A DNA stretch of 22,546 nucleotides, taken from positions 1 to 22,546 of the forward strand of contig CAZYMF010000065.1 of assembly GCA_964648215.1 (NCBI GenBank), given 5' to 3'. The notes below the pieces were generated by a model. That model saw only the letters and a program-made list of their open reading frames with translations. It had not been told where the DNA came from and ran no database searches. A program made the translations under genes and the position numbers. Position 1 is the first letter of the stretch. Every line of letters starts with the position of its first letter. Positions 14,181 through 22,546 of the stretch are shown here, one piece after another. The DNA is from CAZYMF01 sp964648215 (GTDB taxonomy: Bacteria > Desulfobacterota > Binatia > HRBIN30 > JACQVA1).

Positions 14181-14981
14181 ATGCGGCGACGGGACGCGAC
14201 GAATCACGGACTTCTCCTTTCATTGGCGGCGAAACGGCCGGGAATGCTGGCGCTCGCCGTCTCTCTGGCGCTGCATGCAGTGCTGTTCGGGCTCGCCCGC
14301 CAGCGATTTCCGGCTCGTTCGGCGCCACCGCCGCTGATCCAGGTGTTCCTGCTGACCGGGGCTGGCGGCCCGCTGGCGGGCGCGTCAGGCGACGGCACGA
14401 AGGTCGCGGTCGCCGAAGCGGCGGCCAGGCCGGTCAGCGTTCCGGATCCCGCGCCCGTGCGGGCAAAACATCGGCGGCCAAGCCGAGTCTCGCCGCGGCG
14501 ACGCCGGAGGGCGGTCGCGGTATCTGTCGCGTCGCCCGACGAAGGCGGCACAACGGGTCGGGCAAGCCGCACTGAAGCGAGCGCCCCGCCGGCCGCGGCT
14601 GCCGGCGCGGTCTCGCGGTCGGCTGGAGCGGGCGGAGGTGCTCGGGGCGGGGGAGGGCGTCGCGGCCGCGGCGGCGACGGTGCCGGCGATCAGCGTGCCT
14701 CCTGCGTCTATTGCCCAGCGCCCCGCTATCCGTTGATCGCGCGGGCGCGCGGGTGGCAGGGCACCGTGCGCGTCGGCTTGTCGGTGTCGGCGGACGGGAG
14801 CGTGACCGAGGCCAGCCTGCGCGAGTCCTCGGGTTACCGCGTTCTCGATCGCGCCGCCGTCGCCGTGGCCCGCCGCAGCCGCTTTGCGCCGCCAGCCAGC
14901 CGCGGCATGCCCAGCCCGCTGCGCGGTCGGATCGATTATCTCTTTCGGCTGTCCAATTCGCTTACAGGGGAGGGAGGATGA
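14181..14981 (+). CDS. tonB: TonB-family energy transducer
   Basis: Couples the proton motive force to outer-membrane receptors. The 266 residues contain an N-terminal anchor (MLALAVSLALHAVLFGLA), a basic, Ala/Gly-rich periplasmic spacer and a C-terminal TonB domain (PAPRYPLIARARGWQGTVRV, DGSVTEASLRESSGYRVLDR, SRFAPP). A CVYC pair just before the domain is unusual. The start is ATG 14181, directly after the terminator U tract and without a clear ribosome site; ATG 14242, at the membrane anchor, is an alternative. The stop overlaps the btuB start (ATGA). No exbB or exbD is in the window. Confidence 0.88.
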   Translation: MRRRDATNHGLLLSLAAKRPGMLALAVSLALHAVLFGLARQRFPARSAPPPLIQVFLLTGAGGPLAGASGDGTKVAVAEAAARPVSVPDPAPVRAKHRRPSRVSPRRRRRAVAVSVASPDEGGTTGRASRTEASAPPAAAAGAVSRSAGAGGGARGGGGRRGRGGDGAGDQRASCVYCPAPRYPLIARARGWQGTVRVGLSVSADGSVTEASLRESSGYRVLDRAAVAVARRSRFAPPASRGMPSPLRGRIDYLFRLSNSLTGEGG

Positions 14982-16981
14982 GAGGAACCGTTCTGTTGAG
15001 CATCTTCACCGCGATGCTGTCGATGGCGCCACGATGCGTCGTCGCGGCGGAGCAACCGGAGGAGCAGACACTCGGCACCGTGGTGGTCACGGCGACGCGA
15101 ACCAAGGTGCCGCTGGAGTCGGTGACCAGCTCGATCTCCGTAGTCTCGCACCGGGACATTCAGAACGCCCAGTCCCCCACCGTGATCGAGTCGTTGCGAG
15201 CGGTGCCTGGCGTCGACGTGTCGCAGTCGGGCTCGCCGGGCTCGACGGCCAGCGTGTTCATCCGTGGCGCCGATGCGGATCAGTCGCTCATCCTGATCGA
15301 CGGTGTCGAGGTCAACAGCGCCACGCTGGGCGGGTTCAACTTCGGCAACATCACGACCGACGGAGTCGACCGCGTCGAGGTCCTGCGCGGAGCGGGCGGC
15401 ACGTTGTACGGGTCGGAGGCCGTCGGCGGCGTGATCAACGTCATCACGCGAAAAGGCGAAGGCACGCCCCATCTGTCGTTGAGCAGCGCCGGCGGCAACA
15501 TTGGAACCGCCTCGCAACAGGGTCGTGTCGCCGGCCGGTCGGGGATCGTGTCGTACGCGGTGTCGCTGGGGTACTTCACGACGGCGGGCTTTCGCCCGGT
15601 CAACGACGACTTCTCGAATCTCACCAGCGCCGCCCGGGTGGATGTCTCCGTGCTCGAACACGGCACGTTGCGCGCCTTCTGGCGCTCGGCGAACTCCAGC
15701 CTCGGCCTCGCCGACAACGATATTGGCAACGGGTACGGCGATTTTCTCGATCCCAACGCGCGCCAGCGCGACGAGTTCTACCTTGCCAAGGGCGAGTGGG
15801 AGCACACGCCGGTGCCGAACCTGACGTACCGAATCTCGGGTGCCTACAGCCGCACCGTCAACGTCTTCTCGGACCAGATCGACCCGCAAGTCCTCACCTC
15901 GCCCAACTTCTTCGGCGACGCCTTCTTTCTCACCCACTTCCGCGTTCCCAACGAGATCGCCGTGGCGGAAACTCAAGTGAACTACGCCGAGGGAGAGGTC
16001 GGCCTCAGCACCGTTGGGTTCGAGTTCAAGGAGAAGTCCGGCAAACTGGAATCCATCAATCTGGACGGCAGCGTCGACCGTTTCGATCGCAGTCGCGCCA
16101 ACTACGCCGGGTATGCTCAGCAGCAGATCTACCTGCTCGACGATCGCCTCGCGGCCGTCGCGGGATTTCGCGTCGACGGCAACCAGGACTTCGGCCGCGA
16201 GGTCAGCAGCTCGTGGTCGATCGGCTACGTGGAAGACTGGGGTGCCGCGGGCCGCTGGGACACGCACGTGAAGGGCGGCTACGCGGAAGGTTTCCGCGCG
16301 CCGACCTTCAACGAGCTCTTCTATCCCCAGTCGGGCAACCGGAACCTCGACGCCGAGACCTCGAGTGAGTACGACGGCGGCGTCGAGCAGCACCTGGGGA
16401 GCCGATGGCTGTCGGTCGAGGGGACGTACTTCACCCGCCGGACGAAGAACCTGATCCAGTTCGCGCCGGTGGCGCAATGCCCCGGGGCGGTGGTGCCGCC
16501 CGGCGTGTCGTTCACCGGCTGCAACGTTGGGCGTGCCGACGTAGGCGGCGTCGAGGCGGCGATCGGGGTGGGGCCGGTTCTGGGGCTGTCGCTGCGTGGG
16601 AGCTACACGTATCTGGACTGGAACCTTTCCGGCGGCGGCGCCCTGCTGCGGCGGCCGCACAATCGCATGGCGACCACGGTCAACTACCAGCGAGAGCATC
16701 TGCTGCGGGCCTCGGACCGGTTCGACGCCAATGTCAACGTCGTGTTCGTCGGCGAGCGCAGCGATCTGGACCCGCTCACGTTTCAGAGCGTCAACAATCA
16801 GCCCGCGTACGACCGTGCTGATTTGGCGCTGCGCTACGACACGCCCATCCTCGGCCGAGCGATCCGGCGGGCCGGCATGTTTGCCCGGATCGGCAACCTG
16901 TTCGACCGGAAGTATTCCGAGGTGCGCGGCTTTCGTTCGCCTCCCGTGAACGTGCTGGCCGGTGTGCGGCTGACGTTCTAG
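14978..16981 (+). CDS. btuB: TonB-dependent vitamin B12 receptor BtuB
   Basis: Outer-membrane cobalamin receptor, 667 residues. A signal peptide of ~24 residues ends ...VVAA; then come the TonB box TLGTVVVTATR (residues ~31-41), a plug domain (SVFIRGADADQSLILIDGVE, DRVEVLRGAGGTLYGSEAVG, GVINVITRKG) and a ~22-strand barrel with aromatic girdles, ending in the C-terminal Phe (LAGVRLTF). BtuB identity rests on plug similarity and on the upstream B12 riboswitch. The ATG at 14978 has GGGAGGG upstream and overlaps the tonB stop. No btuCDF follows. Confidence 0.92.
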   Translation: MRGTVLLSIFTAMLSMAPRCVVAAEQPEEQTLGTVVVTATRTKVPLESVTSSISVVSHRDIQNAQSPTVIESLRAVPGVDVSQSGSPGSTASVFIRGADADQSLILIDGVEVNSATLGGFNFGNITTDGVDRVEVLRGAGGTLYGSEAVGGVINVITRKGEGTPHLSLSSAGGNIGTASQQGRVAGRSGIVSYAVSLGYFTTAGFRPVNDDFSNLTSAARVDVSVLEHGTLRAFWRSANSSLGLADNDIGNGYGDFLDPNARQRDEFYLAKGEWEHTPVPNLTYRISGAYSRTVNVFSDQIDPQVLTSPNFFGDAFFLTHFRVPNEIAVAETQVNYAEGEVGLSTVGFEFKEKSGKLESINLDGSVDRFDRSRANYAGYAQQQIYLLDDRLAAVAGFRVDGNQDFGREVSSSWSIGYVEDWGAAGRWDTHVKGGYAEGFRAPTFNELFYPQSGNRNLDAETSSEYDGGVEQHLGSRWLSVEGTYFTRRTKNLIQFAPVAQCPGAVVPPGVSFTGCNVGRADVGGVEAAIGVGPVLGLSLRGSYTYLDWNLSGGGALLRRPHNRMATTVNYQREHLLRASDRFDANVNVVFVGERSDLDPLTFQSVNNQPAYDRADLALRYDTPILGRAIRRAGMFARIGNLFDRKYSEVRGFRSPPVNVLAGVRLTF

Positions 16982-17236
16982 ATTGATGCGCGTGAAGAGT
17001 CAGCACCGGCGTGGGTCGGTGATGCGGGCACGTCTGACCCTGCTCGCGGCTCCCCGTGCCCGCGCGGCGCTAGCTTGCCCGGGTGATCGGGGCGTCGCCG
17101 GAGACGGCCATCGAGCTCCCGTCCTCGGTTCACGAGCTCCGCCGGCCCTTCCGAGAGCAGGTCCGGGCGAAGTTCGGCAAGAAGCGTGGGCCGACCCTAC
17201 GTTGACTATGGGCTGACCCGTGTGTTACCCGAGAAC

Positions 17237-17253
17237 GTAGGAAGGTTACCTAC
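17237..17253 (+). promoter_or_regulatory. Small hairpin over the nuoA ribosome site
   Basis: GTAGG (17237-17241) can pair with CCTAC (17249-17253), enclosing the only Shine-Dalgarno-like sequence (AGGAAGG) upstream of the nuoA GTG. It could slow initiation, but with five pairs it may be chance. Confidence 0.25.
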
Positions 17254-17258
17254 CTGCC

Positions 17259-17678
17259 GTGCTGTTTCAATTTGCCAACGTACTAGTTTTCTTCATCCTT
17301 GCCGTGTTGTTCGTGGCCGGGATGTTGCTGCTGGGCAGCTTCCTGCGGCCGCAGAATCCGGAGCCACTGAAGCTCACCTCCTACGAGTGCGGCGAGCCCC
17401 CGGTCGGGAACGCCTGGATGAATTTCAACATCCGTTTCTATCTGGTGGCGCTGATCTTCGTCATCTTCGATGTTGAGATCGCATTCATATATCCGGTGAC
17501 CGTCGTCTTTCGCGACTGGGTGCTCAAGGGGAACGGCTTGTTCGCCCTGGCGGAGATCCTGGCCTTTCTCGGCATCCTGTTCGTGGGCCTGGTGTACGTC
17601 TGGGCCAAGGGCGACTTGCAGTGGCTGAAGCGTGTGCCGGCCACGGCGGAGCCGGGGCCGGTGCGCAAGGCGGCTTGA
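17259..17678 (+). CDS. nuoA: NADH-quinone oxidoreductase subunit A
   Basis: Small membrane subunit of complex I at the junction of the membrane and peripheral arms. The 139 residues have three transmembrane helices and the conserved TSYECGEPPVGNAWMNFNIR loop with its cysteine, followed by FYLVALIFVIFDVEIAF. It begins with GTG at 17259 and heads the nuo operon; ~277 bases without a recognisable feature separate it from btuB. Confidence 0.95.
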   Translation: MLFQFANVLVFFILAVLFVAGMLLLGSFLRPQNPEPLKLTSYECGEPPVGNAWMNFNIRFYLVALIFVIFDVEIAFIYPVTVVFRDWVLKGNGLFALAEILAFLGILFVGLVYVWAKGDLQWLKRVPATAEPGPVRKAA

Positions 17679-17704
17679 CGGCGCGGTGGGGGAAAGGGGA
17701 GACC

Positions 17705-18205
17705 ATGTCGCTGATCAACAGCTTGCCCGAGATGGTGATCACCACCAAGGCGGACCAGTTTCTCAACTGGACACGCAAGTCCTCCGTTTGGTGGATGCTC
17801 TTCGGCCTGGCCTGTTGTGCGATCGAGATGATGCAGACCCAGGGGCCGCGGGCCGACGTCGACCGTTTCGGCACCGCGCCGCGCGCGGCACCGAGGCAAT
17901 CGGACCTGATGATCGTGGCCGGCACGCTGACGATGAAGATGGCGCTGCGCACCAAGCTGCTCTACGAGCAGATGCCGGAGCCGCGCTACGTGATCTCGAT
18001 GGGTAGCTGCGCCAACTGTGGCGGCCTCTTCCAGCTGGCCTACTCGGTGTGCGACGGCGTCGACAAGGTCATCCCGGTCGACGTCTATATACCCGGCTGC
18101 CCGCCGCGCCCCGAGGCTCTGACCGAGGGAATCCTCAAGCTGCAGGAAAAGATGATGCACGAGAAATGGCTCGTGCGCGGGGCCGCGGAGCCTGCGGTGG
18201 CCTGA
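17705..18205 (+). CDS. nuoB: NADH-quinone oxidoreductase subunit B
   Basis: Carries iron-sulfur cluster N2, the last electron carrier before quinone. The four ligands are present: the adjacent pair C37-C38 (FGLACCAIEMM), C102 (SMGSCANCGG) and C132 (YIPGCPPRPE). It has 166 residues from ATG 17705, with GGGGAAAGGGGAG upstream. It lies 26 bases after nuoA. Confidence 0.96.
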   Translation: MSLINSLPEMVITTKADQFLNWTRKSSVWWMLFGLACCAIEMMQTQGPRADVDRFGTAPRAAPRQSDLMIVAGTLTMKMALRTKLLYEQMPEPRYVISMGSCANCGGLFQLAYSVCDGVDKVIPVDVYIPGCPPRPEALTEGILKLQEKMMHEKWLVRGAAEPAVA

Positions 18206-18222
18206 CGCCTCTCCTTCTCCGC

Positions 18223-18717
18223 ATGGATGCCACGGCGATTCATCAGCGCCTCAAAGAACGCTTTGGGGATGCAGTCGGCGATTGCGACTCGGCGGCGAAG
18301 GACCCGTGGATCGCGGTGCAGCCCGGGGCCATCGCCGCGGTCTGCCGGTTCCTCAAGGACGAGCCCGAGCTCGCTTTCGATTCCCTCTCGAACCAGTCCG
18401 GCGTCGACTACAACGCGAAGGACGCGATCGAGGTCGTCTATCATCTGTACTCGTACGCGCACCGCCATCCGCTCGTTCTCAAGGTGAGTCTGCCGCGCGC
18501 GAATCCGGTGGTGTCGACGGTGGAGCAGGTGTGGAAGGCGGCGAACTGGCTCGAGCGCGAGATCTACGACCTCCTGGGCGTGGTGTTCGAGGGGCACAGC
18601 GACCTGCGGCGGCTGCTCCTGCCGGAGGACTGGGTCGGCTACCCGCTGCGCAAGGACTACGTCGAGGCGGAGGAGTACCACGGCATCAGCACGCGGCGGG
18701 AGAGCATGTTGAAATGA
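18223..18717 (+). CDS. nuoC: NADH-quinone oxidoreductase subunit C
   Basis: The 30-kDa structural subunit of the peripheral arm, 164 residues. The signature is WKAANWLEREIYDLLGVVFEGH followed by LRRLLLPEDWVGYPLRKDY. It is a separate gene from nuoD, not fused as in enterobacteria. The ATG at 18223 lies 17 bases after nuoB. Confidence 0.95.
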   Translation: MDATAIHQRLKERFGDAVGDCDSAAKDPWIAVQPGAIAAVCRFLKDEPELAFDSLSNQSGVDYNAKDAIEVVYHLYSYAHRHPLVLKVSLPRANPVVSTVEQVWKAANWLEREIYDLLGVVFEGHSDLRRLLLPEDWVGYPLRKDYVEAEEYHGISTRRESMLK

Positions 18718-18751
18718 CGTTGCCGTCCGCTAAACGAGTGAAAAGGTAACG

Positions 18752-19912
18752 ATGGGCCTGGCCGGTTACGAGATCGAGGTCGAGCAGGTTGCGGGAGCGG
18801 GCCTGACGACCGAAGAGATGACCCTGAACATGGGGCCGCAGCACCCGAGCACGCACGGCGTGCTGCGCTTCGTGGTCAAAGCCGACGGCGAGGTCATGAT
18901 CGAGGCGATCCCCGACGTCGGCTACCTGCACCGCTCGATCGAGAAGATCGCGGAGAAGGTCGGCTATCACGGCTTCATGCCCTACACCGATCGCGTCGAC
19001 TACGTCGCCGCCATGCTCTGCAACCAGGGGTGGGGCATGGTCTGCGAACGCCTGGCCGGCATCGAGGTGCCCAAGCGCGGCGAGTACTGCCGCGTGATCG
19101 CCTCCGAGTTCAACCGCATCTCCAGCCACCTGCTGGCGCTCGGCACCATGGTGCTCGACATCGGCGCCGCCACCCCGTTCTTCCACGCCATCCGCGAGCG
19201 CGAGCGGATCAACGACCTGCTCGAGGAGCTGTGCGGGGCGCGTCTCACCTACAACTACATGCGCATCGGCGGCGTGGCGTGGGATCTGCCGCCGGGCTTC
19301 GCGGAAAAATCGATCGCCTTTCTCGACCAGTTCGAGCCGTTGATCGACGAGTTCAACGACCTGGTCACGCTGAACAAGATCTACATCGAACGGGTGGCCG
19401 ACGTCGCGGTGATCAGCGCCGAAGACGCCATCGACTACAACCTGGTCGGCCCCAACCTGCGCGCCTCCGGCGTCAAGTACGACGTCCGGCGCGACGAGCC
19501 CTACTCGGTCTACCCGGAGCTGGAGTTCGATGTGCCGATCGGCACTGGCGAGCAGGGGACCGTGGGCGACTGCTTCGACCGTTACATCGTGCGCATTCGC
19601 GAGATGGAGGCGAGCGTCAAGATCCTGCGCCAGTGCTTCCTGCAGATGCCCGACGGTCCGGTGATCGCCAAGGTGCCGCGCAAGTTCAAGCCGCCGGCGG
19701 GCGAGGCCTACGTCCGCGTCGAGAGCGCGCGCGGCGACATGGGCTGGTACGTGGTCAGCGACGGCAGCGAGTTCCCCTACCGTTGCAAGATTCGCACGGG
19801 CTCGTTCTCCGCGATGGGAATCATCGACAAGGTCAGCCGCGGGCTGATGATCGCCGACCTGGTGGCGGTGATCGCCAGCCTGGACGTCGTGGCGCCCGAG
19901 GTCGACCGTTGA
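18752..19912 (+). CDS. nuoD: NADH-quinone oxidoreductase subunit D
   Basis: The 49-kDa subunit that forms the quinone pocket with NuoB; it descends from the NiFe-hydrogenase large subunit. The 386 residues include NMGPQHPSTHGVLRF, GYLHRSIEKIAE, EFNRISSHLLALG, GGVAWDLPPGF and the ending GEMI-like SFSAMGIIDKVSRGLMIADLVAVIASLDVVAPEVDR. AAAAGG precedes the ATG. Confidence 0.96.
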   Translation: MGLAGYEIEVEQVAGAGLTTEEMTLNMGPQHPSTHGVLRFVVKADGEVMIEAIPDVGYLHRSIEKIAEKVGYHGFMPYTDRVDYVAAMLCNQGWGMVCERLAGIEVPKRGEYCRVIASEFNRISSHLLALGTMVLDIGAATPFFHAIRERERINDLLEELCGARLTYNYMRIGGVAWDLPPGFAEKSIAFLDQFEPLIDEFNDLVTLNKIYIERVADVAVISAEDAIDYNLVGPNLRASGVKYDVRRDEPYSVYPELEFDVPIGTGEQGTVGDCFDRYIVRIREMEASVKILRQCFLQMPDGPVIAKVPRKFKPPAGEAYVRVESARGDMGWYVVSDGSEFPYRCKIRTGSFSAMGIIDKVSRGLMIADLVAVIASLDVVAPEVDR

Positions 19913-19941
19913 ACGGCGGCGATCGATAGGGAAGCGGACGC

Positions 19942-21129
19942 ATGCAGGGCTTTCTCGATCGGTTGATGGCGCAAGGCTACTTCGCCGGCGTCCCCACCGA
20001 CCTGGTCTACCTGGTCGGCATGGTCGTGTTCGGCCTTGTGGTGGTGCTCGGCTTCATCTTGACCGTGGCCGGCGTCACCACCTTCGTCGAGCGGCGGGTT
20101 TGGGCCCGCATCCAGTCGCGCGTCGGTCCCAATCGGGTCGGGCCGCAGGGCGTCCTGCAGTGGCTCGCCGACGGCATCAAGCTGCTGATGAAGGAAGACG
20201 TCGTGCCGGCGGACGCCGATCCGCGCCTGTTCCGGATGGCTCCCTATGTCGTGACGATGGGTTTCGTCGCCGCCTTCGTCGTCATCCCCTTCACCGGCCA
20301 CCTGGTGATCGCCGACATGAACGTGGGTATCCTGTACCTCACCGCCGTTACCGCGCTGGTGGTGGTGGGGATCCTGATGGCGGGCTGGGCTTCGAACAAC
20401 AAATGGTCGCTGATCGGCGGTATTCGTTCGGCCGCCCAGATCGTCAGCTACGAGATCCCGGCCGGTCTGTCGATCTTCCCGGTGGTCCTCGTCACCGGGA
20501 CGTTGAGCATGCAGGGGACGATCCAGGCGCAAGGCTGGGCCCCTTACAGCTGGTTCGTCTGCAACAGCCCCTTCACCTTCGTGGCGTTCTTCATTCTGTT
20601 CATCTCGGCCCTGGCGGAGGGAAACCGCACGCCGTTCGACCTGCCGGAGGCGGAGTCGGAGCTGGTGGCCGGCTTCGTCACCGAGTACTCGGGCGTGCGC
20701 TATCTGATGTTCTTCCTGGTCGAGTGGGGCAATCTGTACATCATCGGGGCGTTGATGACGACGCTGTATCTCGGCGGCTGGCAGATCCCGCCGGTCACCA
20801 GCAACGTCTTGTTGCAGAACGTCCTCCAGTTCCTGACCTTCTTCGTGAAGTCGTACTTCTGGGTGCTGGTGGCGATGTGGATCCGCGCCACGCTGCCGCG
20901 GGTACGCGTCGACCAGCTGATGACCACGTGCTGGAAGTACCTGGTGCCGATCTCCTTCCTGAACTTGATCGGGCAGGCCGTCTGGGTCGTGCTGTTCCCC
21001 AACGGCAGCCTGGTGATGGCGGTACTGCTGATGCTGCTCGGCTTCGGCATCATCGGTTACTTTTTCCATCGCGTGCTGTTCCATCTGCGCCGGGCGCGGC
21101 CGCAGATGCAGTTCAGCCCGCTTGCCTGA
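19942..21129 (+). CDS. nuoH: NADH-quinone oxidoreductase subunit H
   Basis: Membrane subunit that closes the quinone channel, 395 residues with about eight helices. It shows TTFVERRVWARIQSRVGPNR, GPQGVLQWLADGIKLLMKED and the acidic loop EGNRTPFDLPEAESELVAGF. It follows nuoD directly; nuoE, nuoF and nuoG, normally between D and H, are missing. Two sections between helices (about residues 195-215) look longer than in short NuoH proteins. Confidence 0.96.
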   Translation: MQGFLDRLMAQGYFAGVPTDLVYLVGMVVFGLVVVLGFILTVAGVTTFVERRVWARIQSRVGPNRVGPQGVLQWLADGIKLLMKEDVVPADADPRLFRMAPYVVTMGFVAAFVVIPFTGHLVIADMNVGILYLTAVTALVVVGILMAGWASNNKWSLIGGIRSAAQIVSYEIPAGLSIFPVVLVTGTLSMQGTIQAQGWAPYSWFVCNSPFTFVAFFILFISALAEGNRTPFDLPEAESELVAGFVTEYSGVRYLMFFLVEWGNLYIIGALMTTLYLGGWQIPPVTSNVLLQNVLQFLTFFVKSYFWVLVAMWIRATLPRVRVDQLMTTCWKYLVPISFLNLIGQAVWVVLFPNGSLVMAVLLMLLGFGIIGYFFHRVLFHLRRARPQMQFSPLA

Positions 21130-21141
21130 GGCAGGGGAACG

Positions 21142-21717
21142 ATGAGGACACACGGCTACATCGGCAACATCATACAGACCGCGACGACGGTGCTCGACGG
21201 GCTGGCGGTGACGTTCTCGCACTTCGTGCGCAAGCCGTTCACCGTGCAGTACCCCGATCGCACGGCGCTGCGGGTGCAGGACACGCTCCCGTTTCGCTAC
21301 CGGGGCATTCTCGAGGTCGATCTCGAGATCTGCACCGGCTGTCTGGCGTGCGAGCGCGCCTGTCCGATCGACTGCATCGTGATCGATGCCAAGAAGGACC
21401 CGCAGACCAAGGCGATGTTGCTGACCCGCTTCGACATCGACATGGCCAAGTGCATGTACTGCGGGCTGTGCAGCGAGCCGTGCCCGACCGGGTCGATTCA
21501 CCACACGCCCGAGTTCGAGGGCGCCGACTACTCGCTCGAGAGCCTGGTGCGCCGATTCGTGACCGAGCCGGTGGTGGCGTACAAGCCGAAGAAGGGGGGC
21601 GAGGCGGATCCCGAGATCGAACCCCTGCTGCAGCGGGGGTTGCGCTACGTCGAGGAGTTCGCGGCCCCGGAGACGAAGAAGGCGGCGGCGAAGCCGGCGG
21701 CGGTCGGCGGGGCCTGA
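21142..21717 (+). CDS. nuoI: NADH-quinone oxidoreductase subunit I
   Basis: Ferredoxin-like subunit with clusters N6a and N6b. Both CxxCxxCxxxCP motifs are complete: C64, C67, C70, C74 and C104, C107, C110, C114. It has 191 residues with an Ala/Lys-rich tail (ETKKAAAKPAAVGGA). The gap from nuoH is 12 bases. Confidence 0.96.
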   Translation: MRTHGYIGNIIQTATTVLDGLAVTFSHFVRKPFTVQYPDRTALRVQDTLPFRYRGILEVDLEICTGCLACERACPIDCIVIDAKKDPQTKAMLLTRFDIDMAKCMYCGLCSEPCPTGSIHHTPEFEGADYSLESLVRRFVTEPVVAYKPKKGGEADPEIEPLLQRGLRYVEEFAAPETKKAAAKPAAVGGA

Positions 21718-21792
21718 GGCCGCGAGATCCCCCATGCTGGTTCGTCCTCTTTGCCCCTGCCCGTGTGCGGGCACGATCGTCCGGAGGCCGCG

Positions 21793-22308
21793 GTGAGCGC
21801 GCTGGTCTTCTACCTGATCGCGGGAGTCACCGTGGCGTCGGCCGCCGGCGTGGCTTTCTCGCGCAACATCCTCTACTCGGCGTTTGCCCTGATGGGCCTG
21901 TTCATGGGGGCGGCGGGCCTGTTCGTCATGCTCGCCGCCGACTTCGTCGCCGTGGTCCAGGTTCTGGTCTACGTCGGCGGCATCCTGGTTCTCACCCTGT
22001 TCGCGGTCATGCTGACGCACCGCATCTCGGATGTGAGGGTCTCGAATCGCTCCGTCGGCAGCCTTCCGGCTCTCTTCATCGTCGCCGCCATCGGCGCGGT
22101 GATGGCCAAAGCGGTGTTCGCCACCTCGTGGCACGCGATCTCGCCGCGGGTGGCGCAGCCGACGACCTATGGGATCGGCAACGCGCTGCTGACCGGGTAC
22201 CTGCTCCCCTTCGAGGTGGCGTCGGTGGTGTTGCTGGCGGCGCTGATCGGCGCGGTGATGCTTTCGCGCAAGGAACTGAAGCCGGACGAGAGAGGGAGCA
22301 AGGGATGA
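21793..22308 (+). CDS. nuoJ: NADH-quinone oxidoreductase subunit J
   Basis: Membrane subunit with five helices; its third helix (VLVYVGGILVLTLFAVML) is the family signature and changes shape during coupling. I chose the GTG at 21793 because GGAGG lies six bases before it and the hydrophobic sequence begins there (VSALVFYLIAGVTVASAAG), giving 171 residues; the frame is open from 21751. The stop overlaps the nuoK start (ATGA). Confidence 0.93.
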   Translation: MSALVFYLIAGVTVASAAGVAFSRNILYSAFALMGLFMGAAGLFVMLAADFVAVVQVLVYVGGILVLTLFAVMLTHRISDVRVSNRSVGSLPALFIVAAIGAVMAKAVFATSWHAISPRVAQPTTYGIGNALLTGYLLPFEVASVVLLAALIGAVMLSRKELKPDERGSKG

Positions 22309-22546
22309 TCGGCCTCGACCATTACCTCGTCGTCAGCCTGATCGTGTTTGCCCTCGGCTTGTTCTGCGTGCTCACCCGCCGCAACGCGATCGGCGTCCTG
22401 ATGGGGGTGGAGCTGATGCTCAACGCGGCGAACATCAACTATCTCGCTTTCGCCCGCTACAGCTCGGGCGCGTACGACGGGCAGATCTTCGCCATCTTCG
22501 TCATCATGCTGGCCGCGGCCGAGGCCGCCATCGGGCTGGCCATCGT
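22305..22546 (+). CDS. nuoK: NADH-quinone oxidoreductase subunit K (3' end outside window)
   Basis: The first 80 codons are visible. The proton-path glutamates are present: E36 in GVLMGVELMLNAANIN and E73 in MLAAAEAAIGLAI. The family is ~100 residues, so about 20 are missing. The ATG at 22305 has AGAGGGAGCAAGGG upstream and overlaps nuoJ by four bases. Confidence 0.95.
   Translation, partial: MIGLDHYLVVSLIVFALGLFCVLTRRNAIGVLMGVELMLNAANINYLAFARYSSGAYDGQIFAIFVIMLAAAEAAIGLAI

Noticed and set aside
17203..17232. TTGACT followed 17 bases later by TTACCC upstream of nuoA as a promoter
   Set aside because: The -10 half matches the consensus at one position only.
21734..21796. 20-codon Cys-rich ORF (MLVRPLCPCPCAG...) overlapping the nuoJ start
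   Set aside because: No ribosome site, and nuoJ has its own GGAGG; probably a chance frame.
19777..22134. 785-codon open frame antisense to nuoH, nuoI and nuoJ
   Set aside because: It mirrors well-conserved genes in GC-rich DNA, is rich in His, Arg, Asp and Gln from reversed codons, and shows no domain.

Overview
This is a GC-rich stretch of chromosome. The gene content (LexA-type mutasome imuA-imuB-dnaE2, a complex I operon split as A-B-C-D-H-I-J-K, a B12 riboswitch, a UGA-encoded selenoprotein) suggests a Gram-negative bacterium of the deltaproteobacterial kind or a relative (Desulfobacterota, Myxococcota, Binatota or Methylomirabilota-like). The phylum is an inference; no rRNA marker is present. 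The first 19 bases are Illumina P5 adapter, so the left edge is a contig end of an assembly and the stop codon seen in dnaE2 there is artificial.

Layout. 0-4.5 kb, minus strand: imuA, imuB, a four-helix-bundle (23S-IVS type) gene and the first ~585 codons of dnaE2. This is a translesion mutasome operon heavily invaded by short repeats. 4.5-8.8 kb, plus strand: a REP-like palindrome, a single-domain response regulator, priA, def and an ArsC-family selenoprotein whose UGA (8519-8521) makes ordinary gene callers truncate it. 8.9-11.4 kb, minus strand: pyrD (class 2) and an FAD_binding_2 flavoprotein. 11.4-12.1 kb has no long gene; it holds an apparent plus-strand structured transcript with an extreme Shine-Dalgarno, a 13-codon ORF and a three-way-junction terminator. 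12.1-12.9 kb, minus strand: a DUF3237-like protein and a phage-holin-family membrane protein. 13.2-13.8 kb, plus strand: a CDP-alcohol phosphatidyltransferase. 13.9-17.0 kb: a cobalamin riboswitch and terminator controlling tonB-btuB. 17.3 kb to the end: nuoABCDHIJK, without the NADH-oxidising nuoEFG between D and H.

The most unusual layer is repeats. At least five different heptanucleotide arrays, several made of exactly four phased copies, sit at gene junctions between 1.6 and 13.2 kb. Related palindromic elements are inserted in frame inside dnaE2 (twice) and imuB (once). One heptamer family brackets the four-helix-bundle gene in inverted orientation, which makes that gene look like an inserted cassette. 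Another array lies between a perfect Shine-Dalgarno and the selenoprotein start and creates a coupled 22-codon leader ORF. None was noticed in the nuo, tonB or btuB genes.
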